DNA of 41,648 nt from Cryomorphaceae bacterium (GCA_024639785.1 JAHEGI010000004.1:1-41648), one strand, 5' to 3'; counted from the first letter of the stretch, positions 1 through 8,048 are shown. Program-made: numbers and translations. Notes: a model not told the origin generated them from the sequence alone.

Positions 1-108
1 ATCCAAGCCGTCGATGGGATAACTGGGGCGACCGTATCTGTGAATGCCTTTGTGGACGACCTCAAGGCATTAGTCTTGGAACATCACGACCACAGCAGCA
101 ATCAATAA
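1..108 (+). CDS. FMN-binding domain protein, C-terminal end (partial)
   Basis: The window opens inside a gene; frame 1 reads 35 codons and then TAA at 106-108. The fragment contains D-G-I-T-G-A-T-V-S, which matches the (S/T)GAT(S/T) motif of FMN-binding domains (RnfG/NqrC-like), where the last Thr carries covalently linked FMN. The tail after it is short and ends in a His/Asp/Ser-rich stretch. The rest of the protein lies outside the window, so whether this is an Rnf/Nqr subunit or a stand-alone flavoprotein cannot be decided. Its 3' end overlaps the opposite-strand small membrane gene at 70-234 by 39 nt. Confidence 0.6.
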   Translation: MQAVDGITGATVSVNAFVDDLKALVLEHHDHSSNQ

Positions 109-234
109 GCCAAAGCTGATGAGAATGGCCTTCCACAGGGGCCAGCCTTCTTGTTTGAGGTGGAAGTACCAGGCAATGGTCATAAAGACGTTGCTTAGAG
201 CGAGCAGACCAACCGTGACAAAAATGGGGCGCAT
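70..234 (-). CDS. Small membrane protein resembling the N-terminal half of DUF486
   Basis: A 54-residue protein starting at ATG 234, mostly two hydrophobic helices (about residues 3-22 and 34-50). The segment L-S-N-V-F-M-T-I-A-W-Y-F-H-L-K, followed by P-L-W-K-A-I-L-I-S-F-G, closely resembles the first half of DUF486 (DMT-like) proteins, which usually run to about 110 residues. Here the frame stops soon after the second helix, and I found no continuation in the other frames, so it is either a genuinely short version or an old truncation. It is divergent from acs and ends antisense to the FMN-binding gene. Function unknown. Confidence 0.5.
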   Translation of the reverse strand: MRPIFVTVGLLALSNVFMTIAWYFHLKQEGWPLWKAILISFGLLIAAVVVMFQD

Positions 235-256
235 AGGGTGGAAAATTGGTAGTGGA

Positions 257-280
257 ATTTTGGCAAATATGTGCCAAATT
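257..280. promoter_or_regulatory. Dyad TTTGGCA-N6-TGCCAAA upstream of acs
   Basis: A perfect 7-bp inverted repeat (259-265 and 272-278), nearly extendable to 9 bp, lies in the 51-bp gap between the divergent small membrane gene and acs, ending 5 nt before the acs ATG. It could be an operator. No good TAnnTTTG element is visible for acs, so the exact promoter is unclear. Confidence 0.4.
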
Positions 281-285
281 GAAGC

Positions 286-2187
286 ATGTCTTACACCTAC
301 CAAGTTCAAACCGCTGCGGACTACGAAGCAGCCTATGCGCATGCCACCGAAAACCCTGAGGCTTTTTGGGCCGAAATCGCCGCCACCTTCCGGTGGAAAA
401 AGCCTTGGAAAACGGTTCTGAACTGGGAATTTCGCAGTCCATCCGTGCGCTGGTTTGACGGCGGCACGTTGAATATGACGGAAAACGCCCTCGACCGCCA
501 TGTGGAAGCGCATCCAGACCGCGTAGCGCTTCTCTGGGAGCCCAATGATCCGGGTGAGGCGACGGTTTCCTGGACCTATAAAGATCTTCTGGAGCGCGTG
601 GAGGCCTACTGCCATGTGCTTGTAGCGCGTGGCATCCAAAAAGGGGATCGCGTTTGCATCTACATGGGGATGATTCCTGAACTGGCGGTGGCGGTCCTGG
701 CTTGCGCGCGCATTGGGGCGGTGCATTCGGTCATCTTTGGGGGCTTTTCTGCGGAGAGCATCGCCGATCGCGTGCTCGATGCGCAAGCTTCTGCGATCAT
801 CACGTGCGACGGGGCTTTCCGGGGCGCTAAAACGATACCCCTCAAGAGCGTCGTCGACCAGGCCCTTTCATCCTGTCCAGAGGTGCATACCGTTGTGGTT
901 CACCAGCGCACGCGCGAGCAGGTGGACATGATGGAAGGCCGGGATGTGTGGTACCATGAGGCCCTGCCTGTCGACCTCAAGCCCTTTCCTGCGGTGGAAA
1001 TGGAGGCAGAGGACCTCTTGTTCATTCTGTACACCAGTGGCAGCACGGGCAAACCCAAGGGGGTGGTACATACCTGTGGTGGCTACATGGTGTGGGCAAC
1101 CTACACCTTTGTCAACGTCTTCCAGTACCAGCCTGGCCAAATTCATTTCTGTACCGCCGACATTGGTTGGATTACGGGTCACAGCTACATCGTCTATGGC
1201 CCCTTATGCGCTGGGGCGACCACTTTGTTGTTTGAAGGCATACCCACGTACCCTGATTGTGGGCGATTCTGGCAAATCACCGAAAAGCACCACGTGGACA
1301 TTCTTTACACGGCGCCCACGGCCATTCGTAGTTTGATGGCAGCCGGCCCCGAATTTCCTGACGCCTACCCCATGTCCAGCCTAAAAGTACTGGGCACGGT
1401 AGGGGAGCCCATCAACGCAGAAGCCTGGCACTGGTACGACCAACATGTGGGCAAAGGCCGTATCCCGATTGTGGATACGTGGTGGCAGACAGAAACAGGC
1501 GGCATCATGATTTCCAATTTGGCGGGGGTCACGGAGGCCAAACCGACTTACGCCACACGCCCTCTGCCCGGGATTCAGCCGCTCCTTGTCGACGAACATG
1601 GCGCGGAAATCCATGGCAATGGGGTTTCGGGCAATTTGTGCATGCGCTACCCCTGGCCGGGCATGATCCGAACGACCTACGGCGATCACGACCGATGCCG
1701 CCAAGCCTATTTTTCCACGTATCCCGGCTTGTATTTTACAGGGGATGGCTGCATTCGGGATGAAGAAGGCTTGTATCGCATCACCGGCCGCGTGGACGAT
1801 GTCTTGAATGTGAGCGGCCACCGGATTGGCACGGCCGAGGTGGAGAATGCCATTAACATGCATCCACAGGTCGTGGAATCCGCCATTGTAGGCTATCCGC
1901 ATGACATCAAAGGCCAGGGCATCTATGCCTATGTCATCCTGCATAGCCCTGAAAAAGAAGACCTAAGAGTCGAAATTCTCGCAGAAGTGGTGAAGCACAT
2001 TGGGGCCATTGCCAAACCCGACAAGATTCAGTTTGTCCCTGGCTTGCCGAAGACGCGTTCGGGCAAGATCATGCGCCGTATCCTCCGAAAAATAGCGGAA
2101 GGGGAGCTTCAGCAACTCGGAGATACCACGACGCTATTGGATCCAGCGGTAGTCCAGGCGATCATTTCGGGCCGCGCTAGCGAATAG
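286..2187 (+). CDS. acs: Acetyl-CoA synthetase
   Basis: Cytoplasmic AMP-forming enzyme making acetyl-CoA from acetate, ATP and CoA through acetyl-AMP. The 633-residue length is slightly below the usual ~650. The adenylate-forming core motif YTSGSTGKPKG is at 249-259. The hinge/A8 region TGD...GRVDDVLNVSGHR is near the start of the C-terminal domain, and PKTRSGK ends at Lys594, equivalent to the Lys acetylated to switch off Acs in other bacteria. Start ATG 286 fits the family N-terminus. It stands alone, converging on the GNAT/nitrilase gene with only 6 nt between the stops. Confidence 0.96.
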   Translation: MSYTYQVQTAADYEAAYAHATENPEAFWAEIAATFRWKKPWKTVLNWEFRSPSVRWFDGGTLNMTENALDRHVEAHPDRVALLWEPNDPGEATVSWTYKDLLERVEAYCHVLVARGIQKGDRVCIYMGMIPELAVAVLACARIGAVHSVIFGGFSAESIADRVLDAQASAIITCDGAFRGAKTIPLKSVVDQALSSCPEVHTVVVHQRTREQVDMMEGRDVWYHEALPVDLKPFPAVEMEAEDLLFILYTSGSTGKPKGVVHTCGGYMVWATYTFVNVFQYQPGQIHFCTADIGWITGHSYIVYGPLCAGATTLLFEGIPTYPDCGRFWQITEKHHVDILYTAPTAIRSLMAAGPEFPDAYPMSSLKVLGTVGEPINAEAWHWYDQHVGKGRIPIVDTWWQTETGGIMISNLAGVTEAKPTYATRPLPGIQPLLVDEHGAEIHGNGVSGNLCMRYPWPGMIRTTYGDHDRCRQAYFSTYPGLYFTGDGCIRDEEGLYRITGRVDDVLNVSGHRIGTAEVENAINMHPQVVESAIVGYPHDIKGQGIYAYVILHSPEKEDLRVEILAEVVKHIGAIAKPDKIQFVPGLPKTRSGKIMRRILRKIAEGELQQLGDTTTLLDPAVVQAIISGRASE

Positions 2188-2193
2188 AGGAGC

Positions 2194-3720
2194 CTACTTG
2201 CGCTCGAGGGAGAAGAGGTCTAACCGGCGGTCTTTGAGATTTCGGACGCTTCCTCGGGTGTGGAGCTCCCTTAAGAGATCCAAGTCCACATCAGCGATAA
2301 GAATCATCTCGGTATTGGGCGTAGCTTCTGCTTTAATTCCGTTAGAAGGAAAGGCGAAGTCGCAGGGCGTAAAGACCATGGATTGAGCATATTGAATGTC
2401 CATGTTTTCTACGTTGGGAAGGTTGCCAACACTCCCGGCGATCGCCACATAGCATTCATTTTCAATCGCTCGGGCTTGGGCGCAATGACGTACGCGGGAA
2501 TACCCGTTTTGGGTATCGGTTAAGAAGGGAACGAATAGAAGATCCATGCCTTGGTCTGCCAGTAAACGACTGAGTTCAGGGAATTCTGAATCGTAGCATA
2601 TCAACACGCCAATTTTGCCGCAATCTGTATCAAACACCTCCAATTTATTTCCTCCTTGCATGCCCCAAACTTTCGCTTCGTCCGGGGTGACATGGAGTTT
2701 TTCATAGCGTTCAAAGCTTCCGTCACGCCGGCATAAATAGCCTACATTATACAGCGTGCCATCGCGTAATTCCGGCATGCTACCCGAGATAATGTTGATG
2801 TTATAGGAGATGGCCAACTCTTGAAATTTTGCCAAAATAGCCTCCGTGTGTGCCGCCAAAGAGCGGATGGCCTCCGCTTCAGATTTGTGGTTGTCTTTGG
2901 CCATCAAGGGGGCATTGAAAAACTCTGGAAAAAGGGCAAAATCTGATCGATACCCGGATACGGCATCGACAAAAAATTCTACCTGACGCAAGAGATCGTC
3001 CAGGTCCAGGTATGAGCGCATTTGCCATTGAACGAGCCCTAGGCGAACGATGCGTTTCGTGGTGGTCGCGGATTCATTCGGTTCTTCATAATAGATGTTG
3101 CTCCACCGCAAGAGCACCGCCATGCCCAAAGAATCTTCATCCTGATGGAGGTAGTTTTTCAAGGCGCGGACAGGCTGAAAATCATTCGAAATTTGGAAGC
3201 TCAACACCGGATCATGGAGTTCCTTTCGCTTGACGGCTTCAATGTATTCCTTGGGCGTCATACGCGCTGAATGACTGTGGTAGCGCGGAATGCGACCCCC
3301 AAATACAATGCCTTTGAGATTTAATTTCTCACACAACTCTTTGCGGTAGTCATAGAGCCTGCGCCCGAGGCGCAAGCCGCGAAACTCAGGTTTGATGAAT
3401 ACATCAATTCCGTATAGCATATCGCCCGTTTCCGTATGCGTCGAAAAGGTGAAGGCTCCCGTGATTTGTTCGTAGGTGTGCGCTTTGTTGGTAACACTCT
3501 CCATCACTCGAATGCTCAGAGCGCATCCCGCGAGTTGTCCATTGATTTTTAGCACCACTTGGCCCTCGGGGAAACGTTCAATCAGTGTGGCGATATGGCT
3601 CTCTTTCCAATAGGCCTCTGGCATACTCGGATAGGCCGAGATCATGGCAGTTTTTAACGCTTGATAATCGATGAGTTGGAGGTATTCCAGCTCAATGCTC
3701 TGGATGTCTTGAATATCCAT
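2194..3720 (-). CDS. GNAT acetyltransferase / carbon-nitrogen hydrolase fusion
   Basis: 508 residues with two enzymes in one chain. Residues 1 to ~210 form a GNAT domain: the FIKPEFRGLRLGRRLYDYR stretch at 108-126 contains the acetyl-CoA pyrophosphate loop R-G-L-R-L-G-R. Residues ~224-495 form a nitrilase-superfamily amidase with the full triad Glu266 (LFPEFF), Lys341 (YEKLH) and Cys375 (LICYDSEFPE). This fusion is known across Bacteroidota but its substrate is not settled. It is the second gene of an operon, 9 nt after the MBL hydrolase stop. No signal peptide, so probably cytoplasmic. Confidence 0.88.
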   Translation of the reverse strand: MDIQDIQSIELEYLQLIDYQALKTAMISAYPSMPEAYWKESHIATLIERFPEGQVVLKINGQLAGCALSIRVMESVTNKAHTYEQITGAFTFSTHTETGDMLYGIDVFIKPEFRGLRLGRRLYDYRKELCEKLNLKGIVFGGRIPRYHSHSARMTPKEYIEAVKRKELHDPVLSFQISNDFQPVRALKNYLHQDEDSLGMAVLLRWSNIYYEEPNESATTTKRIVRLGLVQWQMRSYLDLDDLLRQVEFFVDAVSGYRSDFALFPEFFNAPLMAKDNHKSEAEAIRSLAAHTEAILAKFQELAISYNINIISGSMPELRDGTLYNVGYLCRRDGSFERYEKLHVTPDEAKVWGMQGGNKLEVFDTDCGKIGVLICYDSEFPELSRLLADQGMDLLFVPFLTDTQNGYSRVRHCAQARAIENECYVAIAGSVGNLPNVENMDIQYAQSMVFTPCDFAFPSNGIKAEATPNTEMILIADVDLDLLRELHTRGSVRNLKDRRLDLFSLERK

Positions 3721-3729
3721 GAAGATGGT

Positions 3730-4647
3730 TTAGAGGTCAAATTGCATCCCTGTTCTAGCGATGTGATATCCTGCATTCTGTACGGTATGCGTCGCAGAAC
3801 TTTCAGGATCCAGCAAGGGATTGCTGTGATTAAAATGGATGAAATAAATCTTGTCCTTCTGCTCGACCGACCAGTCCGTGCTGAGTGCGAGCGTTTCAAG
3901 CACGAAAGGGTGCGGGATTTCGGCCATGTTTCGGCCCGGAAGTTCCTCCTCGGAAAAAAAGGTGGCATCCAGCAGGGCGTAATCCACCATTTGGATCAGG
4001 CTGTCCAAATCTGTATCCCAACGCTCCCATTTGTCAATATCGGGTATGAAAAGTAGCCGTTTTTTAGGGCCTTGAACGATAAATCCATAGGTGTCGGAAA
4101 CCTCATCTCTGTGTGGCACGTGAAGCGCTTCCATGTGGCCGCTTTCTAGCTTGATCCGATCGCCAGTAACCCACTCCTGTGGCCATATATTCTGAAGGTC
4201 ACACAATTGCTTCCAGGGTTGGTCCCGCTGTAAAAATTCTATAAATCGGGGCGTTCCAAAGACCTCGACTAAATGACTATTCATGGCTTCGCGCCCTAAA
4301 AACATCAAACCGGTATAATGGCCCATGTGGGCATGGGTGATAAAGATGCGCTTGGGCGCTTGACCGTTGTTTAGCCCGATTAAGGCATTCCATTGTGCGG
4401 TGAGGTCAGGTGTGGCTTCCAGCAAGGAAGCAGGTCCATTCGCTTGGGTAATTCCCAGGGAGACCACGGCTTCATGGGGACGGGGCTGACCAAGGGCATC
4501 GACACAGCAGGAATTCAAACAACCCACTTGTGGTCGACCCGCATCTTGGGCGGTGCCGAGGACATGCACGGTCATTTGAGCGGTCAAAGTACTATTGAAC
4601 GCGCCACTGAGTACCAGAACAAAAAGAAGTAGAAACGTAGGTCGCAC
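3730..4647 (-). CDS. Exported PqqB-like metallo-beta-lactamase-fold hydrolase
   Basis: 305 residues starting at GTG 4647, with an N-terminal signal peptide (residues ~1-24, ending T-A-Q). The MBL loop reads T-H-A-H-M-G-H (104-110): the three His are present, but the Asp of HxHxDH is Gly. Later H-R-D-E and F-I-P-D-I-D-K-W segments and the overall layout resemble PqqB. No other PQQ biosynthesis gene is near, so I do not assign a PQQ role. It heads a two-gene operon with the GNAT/nitrilase fusion and is divergent from the COG2509 gene. Confidence 0.78.
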   Translation of the reverse strand: MRPTFLLLFVLVLSGAFNSTLTAQMTVHVLGTAQDAGRPQVGCLNSCCVDALGQPRPHEAVVSLGITQANGPASLLEATPDLTAQWNALIGLNNGQAPKRIFITHAHMGHYTGLMFLGREAMNSHLVEVFGTPRFIEFLQRDQPWKQLCDLQNIWPQEWVTGDRIKLESGHMEALHVPHRDEVSDTYGFIVQGPKKRLLFIPDIDKWERWDTDLDSLIQMVDYALLDATFFSEEELPGRNMAEIPHPFVLETLALSTDWSVEQKDKIYFIHFNHSNPLLDPESSATHTVQNAGYHIARTGMQFDL

Positions 4648-4650
4648 GGG

Positions 4651-4658
4651 TAAATTTA
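4651..4658 (-). promoter_or_regulatory. Candidate -7 element TAAATTTA for the PqqB-like gene
   Basis: On the minus strand TAAATTTA sits 3 nt before the GTG start at 4647. It lies within the perfect 10-bp palindrome GTAAATTTAC (4650-4659), which might also act as an operator in this 39-bp divergent gap. Confidence 0.35.
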
Positions 4659-4674
4659 CGACCTAGACGCCACC

Positions 4675-4682
4675 TACCTTTG
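4675..4682 (+). promoter_or_regulatory. -7 element TACCTTTG, leaderless start of the COG2509 gene
   Basis: Perfect match to the Bacteroidota -7 consensus TAnnTTTG, 4 nt before ATG 4687. Transcription should begin at or next to the start codon. No clear -33 TTTG is visible. Confidence 0.6.
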
Positions 4683-4686
4683 TAAA

Positions 4687-6261
4687 ATGCCCCAAGAGCT
4701 TGTTTTGCGTGTTCGGCCTGAGGAAGCCCATGATGAAGTGGGATTGCTTCGACTAGTTTCTCAACGATTGGGACGCTCCCCACGTTCCATTTCCGAAATA
4801 CATGTGCGCAAGCGCTCTATTGATGCACGACAGCGTCAGGTGCTCTACAACGTATCCCTCGTGGTCTACGGTCAAGGAGAGGCTATTCCAAGCCTGGTTC
4901 CCCAGCGGCCGGACTACCCCAACGTCCAAGGCGCTCCGGAAGTGATCGTCGTAGGAGCCGGTCCTGCCGGATTGTTCGCGGCCTTAGAGCTTATTGAGCT
5001 GGGGATCAAGCCTATCGTCATCGAGCGCGGCAAGGATGTCCAAGGCCGCCGCCGAGACCTCAAGGCCATCACCATCCACCATAAAGTCGACTCGGATAGC
5101 AACTACTGCTTTGGAGAAGGCGGGGCGGGAACCTATTCGGACGGAAAACTCTACACCCGTTCTAAGAAGCGTGGGGACGTTCAGCGCGTGATGGATTTGC
5201 TCGTAGCCTTTGGGGCGAGCCCGGATATTTTGGTGGACGCTCATCCGCATATTGGTACCAACAAGCTTCCCAAAATCATCGAGCAGATGCGCGAGACCAT
5301 CCGCCAACATGGGGGAGAGGTGCGCTTCGGGACGCGTATGACCGAGGTGCTCGTGGAAGAGGGGCGAGCCGTGGGTATTCGCTGCCAGGCAGGGGAAGAG
5401 CTCCGCGCCGAGGCGGTGTTGTTGGCGACGGGGCATTCCGCCCGGGACGTTTTTCGCTTGCTGCACCAGCAAGGCATTCTCATTGAAGCCAAACCCTTCG
5501 CACTTGGGGTTCGGGCCGAGCATCCGCAATCGACGATTGACCGAATCCAATACCGTTGTGAAACCCGTGGGGATTTCTTGCCCCCTGCACCCTACAGCCT
5601 GGTCAAGCAAGTGGACGGTCGAGGCGTCTATTCCTTTTGCATGTGCCCCGGTGGGGTCGTTGCACCCTGCGCGACGGGACAGGAAGAGGTGGTGACCAAT
5701 GGCTGGTCGCCATCGAAGCGGGACCAAGCCACGGCTAACTCGGGCATTGTGGTCGAGTTGCGATTGGAGGATTTTGTCTCCTATGCCGAACACGGCCCCT
5801 TGGCGGGTATGGAATTTCAAGCCGCCATTGAGCGCAAAGCTTGGGAGCTTGCTGGAAAAACCCAAAAGGTGCCCATGCAGCGTATGACCGACTTTGTGCT
5901 CGGTAAGGTGTCGAATGACCTCCCTAAGACGTCCTATCTACCCGGTGGGACCCCCGTTGATCTCGCAGACGTTTTTCCAGACTTTATCGTTCGTTGCTTG
6001 CGCGAGGGCTTTAAATCCTTTAACCAATCCATGCCTGGTTATCTCAGCGCGGATGCCATTTTGCATGCGCCAGAATCCCGAACGTCCTCCCCCGTGCGCA
6101 TTCCCCGCGACGCAGAGACCCTAGAGCACTTGGAAGTCCAAGGCTTCTATCCATGTGGGGAAGGCGCAGGGTATGCGGGCGGTATTGTGTCCGCAGCCAT
6201 GGATGGTCAAAAATGTGCGCAAAAAATAGCGGAGTCCATCCGCGCTCGTGGGCTGGCCTAA
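4687..6261 (+). CDS. FAD-dependent oxidoreductase of the COG2509 family
   Basis: 524 residues. After an ~80-residue N-terminal domain comes a Rossmann FAD-binding motif, G-A-G-P-A-G at 90-95 followed by the acidic end of the second strand (VIERG). The conserved G-E-G-G-A-G-T-Y-S-D-G-K-L family signature follows, and a C-terminal G-E-G-A-G-Y-A-G-G-I motif closes the FAD site. This is the family labelled 'uncharacterized FAD-dependent dehydrogenase'; the substrate is unknown. No signal peptide. It has a leaderless-type promoter at 4675-4682, and its stop overlaps the convergent repeat-protein stop by 4 nt. Confidence 0.88.
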   Translation: MPQELVLRVRPEEAHDEVGLLRLVSQRLGRSPRSISEIHVRKRSIDARQRQVLYNVSLVVYGQGEAIPSLVPQRPDYPNVQGAPEVIVVGAGPAGLFAALELIELGIKPIVIERGKDVQGRRRDLKAITIHHKVDSDSNYCFGEGGAGTYSDGKLYTRSKKRGDVQRVMDLLVAFGASPDILVDAHPHIGTNKLPKIIEQMRETIRQHGGEVRFGTRMTEVLVEEGRAVGIRCQAGEELRAEAVLLATGHSARDVFRLLHQQGILIEAKPFALGVRAEHPQSTIDRIQYRCETRGDFLPPAPYSLVKQVDGRGVYSFCMCPGGVVAPCATGQEEVVTNGWSPSKRDQATANSGIVVELRLEDFVSYAEHGPLAGMEFQAAIERKAWELAGKTQKVPMQRMTDFVLGKVSNDLPKTSYLPGGTPVDLADVFPDFIVRCLREGFKSFNQSMPGYLSADAILHAPESRTSSPVRIPRDAETLEHLEVQGFYPCGEGAGYAGGIVSAAMDGQKCAQKIAESIRARGLA

Positions 6262-6653
6262 CAGGGGCGAAGCGTAAAGAAGTACCAGAAGGCGAGGACT
6301 TTGTTCTCTTCGCTCATTCGGCCCCAGTAGCGGCCATCCGCACCATAGAACCGGTCTCCGTCCAAACGTCCGATGTACTCGCCATTGGCTCTATAAAACC
6401 GGTCGTTTTGCATGCGCCCAATGTACTCGCCATTGGCTTTGTAGAGGCGGTCACCCTGCATGCGGGCCTCCAAGGTGCCGTTGCTCAAATACATGCGATC
6501 GCCCGAAATCCGCAGCACAAATTCCCCGGTCGAACTATACCAACGCTCGCCGTCAAAGCGACCCTCGTACTGACCGTTGTCCGCATAGAAGCGTTGGGCC
6601 GCCGCGGGGAGTGCGATGGTCAGGAGGATGAGGGTAACGTAGGCGCGTTTCAT
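6258..6653 (-). CDS. Secreted 16-residue-repeat protein (beta-flower-like)
   Basis: 131 residues: signal peptide 1-20 (ending A-A-A-Q), then five complete 16-residue repeats at 26-41, 42-57, 58-73, 74-89 and 90-105 and a partial sixth at 106-116. The pattern is N-G-x-Y-x-G-R-[MFL]-x-[GN]-[DE]-R-x-Y-x-x. It resembles Bacteroidota proteins annotated as '5-fold beta-flower'. A hydrophobic, aromatic tail ends in Cys131. No enzymatic motif, and its role outside the cytoplasm is unknown. It lies right after mnmE, with its own -7 element between the mnmE stop and its ATG. Confidence 0.75.
   Translation of the reverse strand: MKRAYVTLILLTIALPAAAQRFYADNGQYEGRFDGERWYSSTGEFVLRISGDRMYLSNGTLEARMQGDRLYKANGEYIGRMQNDRFYRANGEYIGRLDGDRFYGADGRYWGRMSEENKVLAFWYFFTLRPC
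6306..6578 (-). repeat. In-frame 48-bp coding repeat, 5 full copies plus a partial
   Basis: DNA encoding the 16-residue repeats of the secreted protein. Units 4 and 5 share most residues, whereas the first two have diverged, suggesting older and younger duplications. Confidence 0.7.
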
Positions 6654-6657
6654 AGGG

Positions 6658-6665
6658 GTAAGGTA
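6658..6665 (-). promoter_or_regulatory. -7-like element TACCTTAC before the repeat protein
   Basis: On the minus strand, directly after the mnmE TAA stop, TACCTTAC lies 4 nt before ATG 6653. It fits the fixed-spacing leaderless pattern seen elsewhere in the window, with a weaker consensus match. Confidence 0.4.
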
Positions 6666-8009
6666 TTACTTCCCAATGCAAAACCTGCTAAACACACTAG
6701 ACAGCAAATCATCTGCGACAATCTCACCCGTGATGCTGCCCAAATGCTGCAAGGCCTCACGTAAGTCATAGGCTACTAGTTCTCCACTAAGACCAGAAGA
6801 CAAGCCATGATGCGCGCGTTGCAGGGCTTGAAGCGCTTCCCGCAAGGCCTCTGCATGACGTATGTTGGCGATGAGCACCTCCTGGGAGTCATTCCAACCT
6901 GCATTGATTATGGCTTCATTCAATCGGTCCTCTAAAGCACTCAAATCTTCATTCAAACCCATAGTTAAGCCATGAGGCCATGGGGATTTAACCTCTTTGG
7001 TCCAAAGATCGGATTTGCTCAAAACGGGAATTATCTCGGCATTGGGCGCCTGATTCCTCAAGGCTTCAAAGAGTTCGTTGGCTTGACCTGTTTCGCTCTG
7101 CATCGGATCAACCAAATACAAGACGATTTGCGCCTCCGCTACTTTTTCCCAGGTTTTTTGCATGCCCATTTGCTCCACTCGGTCCGTGCTTTCATGCAGT
7201 CCTGCGGTGTCAATTAAGCGAAATAAATGCGCGCCTAATCTGAATTTCTCTTCGATGGTATCCCTTGTTGTTCCTGGGATCTCCGTAACAATGGCCCGAT
7301 CTTCTTGCAAGAACCGATTCAAGAGAGTGGACTTTCCAGCGTTTGGCGCTCCGGCCAAAACGAGCGGAATTCCCTCCCGAATAGCCCGGCCCAGACGAAA
7401 GGTCTGCAACATGCGCTCAATTTCAACTTCTAGGTCATTCAAGAGCTTAAGTAAAGCTGGCCGCTGGGCAAACTCCACATCTTCCTCAACAAAGTCAAGC
7501 TCCAATTCGATTAACGCGGCAAAATCAATCAACTGCTGGCGGAGATGCTGTAGGTGTTTGGAGACGCTTCCTCGCATTTGTCGAAAAGCCAAGCGGTGGG
7601 CGGAAGCCGATTCGGAGGCAATCAAATCACCCACAGCTTCTGCTTGAGATAAATCCAATTTTCCATTGAAAAAGGCCCGCTGCGTGAATTCACCCGGCTT
7701 GGCAAGTTGAGCGCCGGCTTGAACCAGGCGATCCAAGGCGGAATCCAATATATAGGCCGAACCGTGAAAGCTGAGTTCGACCACTTCCTCGCCCGTGTAG
7801 GAGTTTGGGCCAGGAAACCACAAGGCGATCACCTCATCAAGTACCTCTTCGTCTACCACAAAAGCTTGAAAGTGCGCATGCCGTGGCTTCCATGAAACGA
7901 GGCCCGGCAGAAACCCTTGGACGAGGTTGAGCGCATCTGGTCCGGAGATCCGGAGAATGCCTAAAGCGCCGCTTCCCGATGGGGTGGATAATGCCACAAT
8001 GGTTTTCAC
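6666..8009 (-). CDS. mnmE: tRNA uridine-5-carboxymethylaminomethyl GTPase MnmE
   Basis: With MnmG this GTPase modifies the wobble U34 of several tRNAs. 447 residues, the family's usual length, from GTG 8009 (start V-K-T-I-V-A-L-S-T-P-S-G). Visible: N-terminal tetrahydrofolate-binding domain, G domain with P-loop G-A-P-N-A-G-K-S and G4 S-K-S-D, and the C-terminal F-C-I-G-K motif carrying the catalytic Cys. The reading frame stays open upstream to 8282, but those codons do not look like MnmE, and the -7 element TACCTTCG exactly 4 nt before GTG 8009 supports the shorter start. Divergent from the alpha/beta hydrolase. Confidence 0.95.
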   Translation of the reverse strand: MKTIVALSTPSGSGALGILRISGPDALNLVQGFLPGLVSWKPRHAHFQAFVVDEEVLDEVIALWFPGPNSYTGEEVVELSFHGSAYILDSALDRLVQAGAQLAKPGEFTQRAFFNGKLDLSQAEAVGDLIASESASAHRLAFRQMRGSVSKHLQHLRQQLIDFAALIELELDFVEEDVEFAQRPALLKLLNDLEVEIERMLQTFRLGRAIREGIPLVLAGAPNAGKSTLLNRFLQEDRAIVTEIPGTTRDTIEEKFRLGAHLFRLIDTAGLHESTDRVEQMGMQKTWEKVAEAQIVLYLVDPMQSETGQANELFEALRNQAPNAEIIPVLSKSDLWTKEVKSPWPHGLTMGLNEDLSALEDRLNEAIINAGWNDSQEVLIANIRHAEALREALQALQRAHHGLSSGLSGELVAYDLREALQHLGSITGEIVADDLLSSVFSRFCIGK

Positions 8010-8013
8010 TCGA

Positions 8014-8021
8014 CGAAGGTA
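8014..8021 (-). promoter_or_regulatory. -7 element TACCTTCG, leaderless start of mnmE
   Basis: One mismatch to TAnnTTTG, 4 nt before the GTG start at 8009. It decides the start codon against longer upstream reading frames. Confidence 0.5.
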
Positions 8022-8034
8022 CGGCACGGCTTTT

Positions 8035-8047
8035 GCCTCCCGGAGGC
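8035..8047 (+). promoter_or_regulatory. 13-bp palindrome containing GGAGG just before a start codon
   Basis: GCCTCC-C-GGAGGC is a perfect inverted repeat ending 1 nt before ATG 8049. It contains GGAGG, one of very few Shine-Dalgarno-like sequences in the window. With a 1-nt loop a simple hairpin is strained, so it may be chance or a protein site. Confidence 0.3.
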
Positions 8048-8048
8048 T

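Noticed and set aside
70-234. Frameshift explaining the short DUF486-like gene
   Set aside because: The other frames after the second helix hit stops at once and do not restore family sequence.
3730-4647. True pqqB of a PQQ biosynthesis cluster
   Set aside because: No pqqA, C, D or E nearby, the protein is exported, and the metal motif differs.
4984-5865. 293-codon open frame antisense to the COG2509 gene
   Set aside because: Lies wholly within a well-supported flavoprotein gene; its translation has no recognisable domain. A shadow caused by codon bias.
6306-6578. CRISPR-like regular 48-bp repetition
   Set aside because: The repeat is in frame within a secreted protein, imperfect, and has no spacers.
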